A stretch of DNA of 9,466 nucleotides from Spirochaetaceae bacterium (GTDB lineage Bacteria; Spirochaetota; Spirochaetia; DSM-27196; SLAA01): contig PXEI01000352.1 in assembly GCA_003564775.1 (NCBI GenBank), forward strand, positions 1-9,466, written 5' to 3'. The position numbers and the translations under genes are program-made. The notes under the pieces are model-generated. The model saw nothing but the letters and a program-made list of their open reading frames with translations. It was not told the DNA's origin and ran no database searches. Below are positions 7,885-9,466 of this stretch, piece after piece. Position 1 is the stretch's first letter. The number at the start of each line of letters is the position of its first letter.

Positions 7885-8050
7885 AGAGCTGTGGGACTGG
7901 ATTCTGGTGTATATTTGACGACTCTCGGAGCCTGTGGTGGTCAAAAGGGGTGTAGATAAGCTGTCGGTGGGGATATTTCGCGGGCCAAATGCGCGTGTGC
8001 TTTCCACGCCTTTGTAGAATTTACGGTGGAATACACCTGGATGTAGAAAG

Positions 8051-9466
8051 CTATAAGCCGCCGCTGCGCCTGAACTGCTGAAAGCTGAGGGCGTATTTGC
8101 GCATGCGCAGACCCAGCACGCGCTCGCTAATTCCCAACTGCTTGGCCGCTACGCCCATATTTCCGTCTGCACCCTTGAGTGCGTCAATGATCATCTCGCG
8201 TTCCACCGCGTCAAGCCGTTGCGGCAGGCTCCCCACGCACGCAGTACCCGAGCTCGGGCTCGGCACCTGCAGGGTTGGGGGGAGATGATACCCGTGAATC
8301 ACACCTTCTTCACTTAAGATTACCGCGCGCTCTATGCAGTTCTCGAGCTCCCGAACATTTCCCGGCCAGTGGTAGCTCATGATCATGTCGATAGCTGGAG
8401 TAGAAATGCGCTGTACCTGCAAACCATTGAGAGCTGCATACTTTTCAATGAAGTGGTCAATCAGGACTGGAATATCGGTCTTGCGCTCGCGAAGCGGGGG
8501 AACGGTAATTGAGACGACGTTGAGCCGATAGTACAGGTCTTCACGGAAACGTCCCTCGGCAATGAGCTTTGAGAGGTCTTTGTTGGTGGCCGCAATCACG
8601 CGTGCCCGGTTCTGCAGTGTCTTTGAGGAGCCAACGCGTTCAAAGCCGCCACTCTGCAGCACACGCAGCAGCTTGACCTGCGCCTGCATGCTAAGCTCTC
8701 CAATCTCATCTAAGAAGATTGTACCGTCGCCAGCAGTCTAAAACCGCCCGGCCCTTGATGCTGCGGCTCCGGTAAACGCACCTTTCTCATGCCCAAAGAG
8801 CTCGCTTTCAATAATGCTCTCTGGAAGGGCTGCGATGTTGCACGCAATAAATGGTTTGTCGGCACGGTGGCTTGCGTAATGAATGGCTTCAGCAACGAGT
8901 TCCTTTCCAACGCCGCTCTCGCCCAGAATGAGAACCGTGGCGTTCGTGGAAGCGACCTTTTCTACCATCATGTAGACTTCCCGCATTGCCTTAGCATTGC
9001 CAATCATGTTGCTTGCAAGGAATCGGTCCCGTAGGCGTTCTTCAAGCAAGCGATTTCTCTCCATCAGGAGAAGGTGCTCCTCGTGGCTTGACTGGTGCAG
9101 TCGAACCCCCTGCGCGATGACGGCAGCCACAATAGCCAGAAACATGACGGTCGTCTGGAGGAGTTCCTGTCTCTCAGGCAGGGGTAGATCAACGCTCAAG
9201 GCCCCAATAGTTTCTTTCCCCGCCATAATCGGAACCGAGACATACGAGATATCGTTTGTGTCTACATCTCTTCGGCTTTCAGTGCGGTCAAGAAAAGCCT
9301 CCTCGCCTGCAATGCGCGGTACTACAACCGCCTCGCCGGTTGCAATCACCCGTCCAACCACACCCTCTCCCAAACGGTAGCGCCCTTTGGCTACCGACTC
9401 TGCACTGAGGCCAAACGCATCGTTCATGAAGATCTCGCCGGTTCTACGATTCAGAATCGTGATGCT
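8051..9466 (-). CDS. nifA: NifA, sigma-54 activator, interrupted by an in-frame TAG (5' end cut by window)
   Basis: NifA is the enhancer-binding activator of nif promoters. The frame enters from the right edge; 471 codons plus the stop are visible. Order: the end of a GAF domain (ITILNRRTGE, RYRLGEGVVGRVIATGE, SVPIMAGKETIGALSVD), a sigma-54 AAA+ domain with Walker A GESGVGKE (8900-8923), GAFTGA (8765-8782), Walker B GTIFLDE (about 8705-8725) and GRFREDLYYRLNV, then a Fis-type HTH (MGVAAKQLGISERVLGLRMRKY). At 8738-8740 a TAG stands between GRF and TAGDGTIFLDE. The following codons continue the AAA+ domain in the same frame, so no indel is involved. The linker before the HTH has a lone Cys and lacks the CX4C of oxygen-sensitive rhizobial NifA. 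The annotated end is also TAG (8051-8053), with TAA nine codons on at 8021-8023. If UAG terminates, the activator loses Walker B and DNA binding and would be inactive. The GAF-AAA-HTH layout and position before nifH make NifA the best name. Confidence 0.92.
8738..8740 (-). other. In-frame TAG inside the nifA AAA+ domain
   Basis: The minus strand reads GGC CGG TTT TAG ACT GCT GGC GAC GGT ACA. Family members read GRFE-(L/R/Q)-ADGGT here, so TAG occupies the conserved Glu, one base from GAG. Counting from GAFTGA the residue is position 15, the same as Glu97 of E. coli PspF (GAFTGA at 83-88). Confidence 0.95.

Larger units (their letters stand above)
7836..8050 (-). other. nifA-nifH intergenic control region
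   Basis: This 215-bp gap holds the sigma-54 promoter near its nifH end and the nifH ribosome-binding site. Canonical NifA sites (TGT-N10-ACA) were searched by eye here and up to about 8300 in nifA; none was found. The nearest are one-mismatch matches at 8020-8035 (TGT-N10-AAA on the minus strand) and 7908-7923. The 6-mer TCTACA occurs three times on the minus strand (8042-8047, 8013-8018, 7951-7956). A 5-bp stem at 7993-8009 has no T-run and is not a convincing terminator. No small gene or RNA is recognised. Confidence 0.7.

Noticed and set aside
7993..8009. Hairpin after nifA as a terminator
   Set aside because: The stem is only 5 bp with a 7-nt loop and no following T-run on the minus strand.
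8690..8740. Frameshift as the cause of the nifA and nifN breaks
   Set aside because: In both genes the sequence before and after the break is in the same frame with homologous residues immediately adjoining, so only the single codon is abnormal.

Overview
This window is a compact nitrogen-fixation (nif) cluster. Every gene lies on the minus strand, so transcription runs from high to low coordinates: nifA (5' end beyond the window), a 215-bp gap with a textbook sigma-54 promoter, then nifH, nifD, nifK, nifE, nifN and nifB (3' end beyond the window). Gaps inside nifHDKENB are 2 to 45 bp, and each gene has a purine-rich ribosome-binding site, so they look like one operon activated by NifA with sigma-54.

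Roles: NifH is the dinitrogenase reductase. NifD and NifK form the MoFe protein. NifB is the radical-SAM enzyme that builds NifB-co, NifE/NifN is the scaffold that matures it to FeMo-co, and NifA is the enhancer-binding activator. P-cluster and FeMo-co ligands in NifDK and the cluster cysteines of NifH and NifB are all present. NifD carries the roughly 50-residue insertion and NifK the short N-terminus known from clostridial-type (Group II) nitrogenases, while NifH reads from memory like Geobacter and relatives. No nifI1/nifI2 separates nifH from nifD. This suggests an anaerobic or microaerophilic bacterium, perhaps of the former Deltaproteobacteria (Desulfobacterota), but taxonomy cannot be fixed from this alone.

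The striking feature is that two of the seven genes, nifA and nifN, are each interrupted by one in-frame TAG (amber) codon with perfectly homologous sequence resuming in the same frame. The other genes are intact, there are no frameshifts, and there are no in-frame TGA or TAA interruptions. In nifA the TAG replaces the conserved Glu of the 'GRFE' motif of the AAA+ domain. The TAG that ends nifK lies in frame with nifE with no other stop between, and the TAG that ends nifA is backed up by a TAA nine codons later. This fits either UAG decoding in this organism (pyrrolysine or an amber suppressor) or recent nonsense mutations or sequence errors. The window alone cannot decide. No tRNA genes, insertion sequences, CRISPR arrays or clear terminators were seen.
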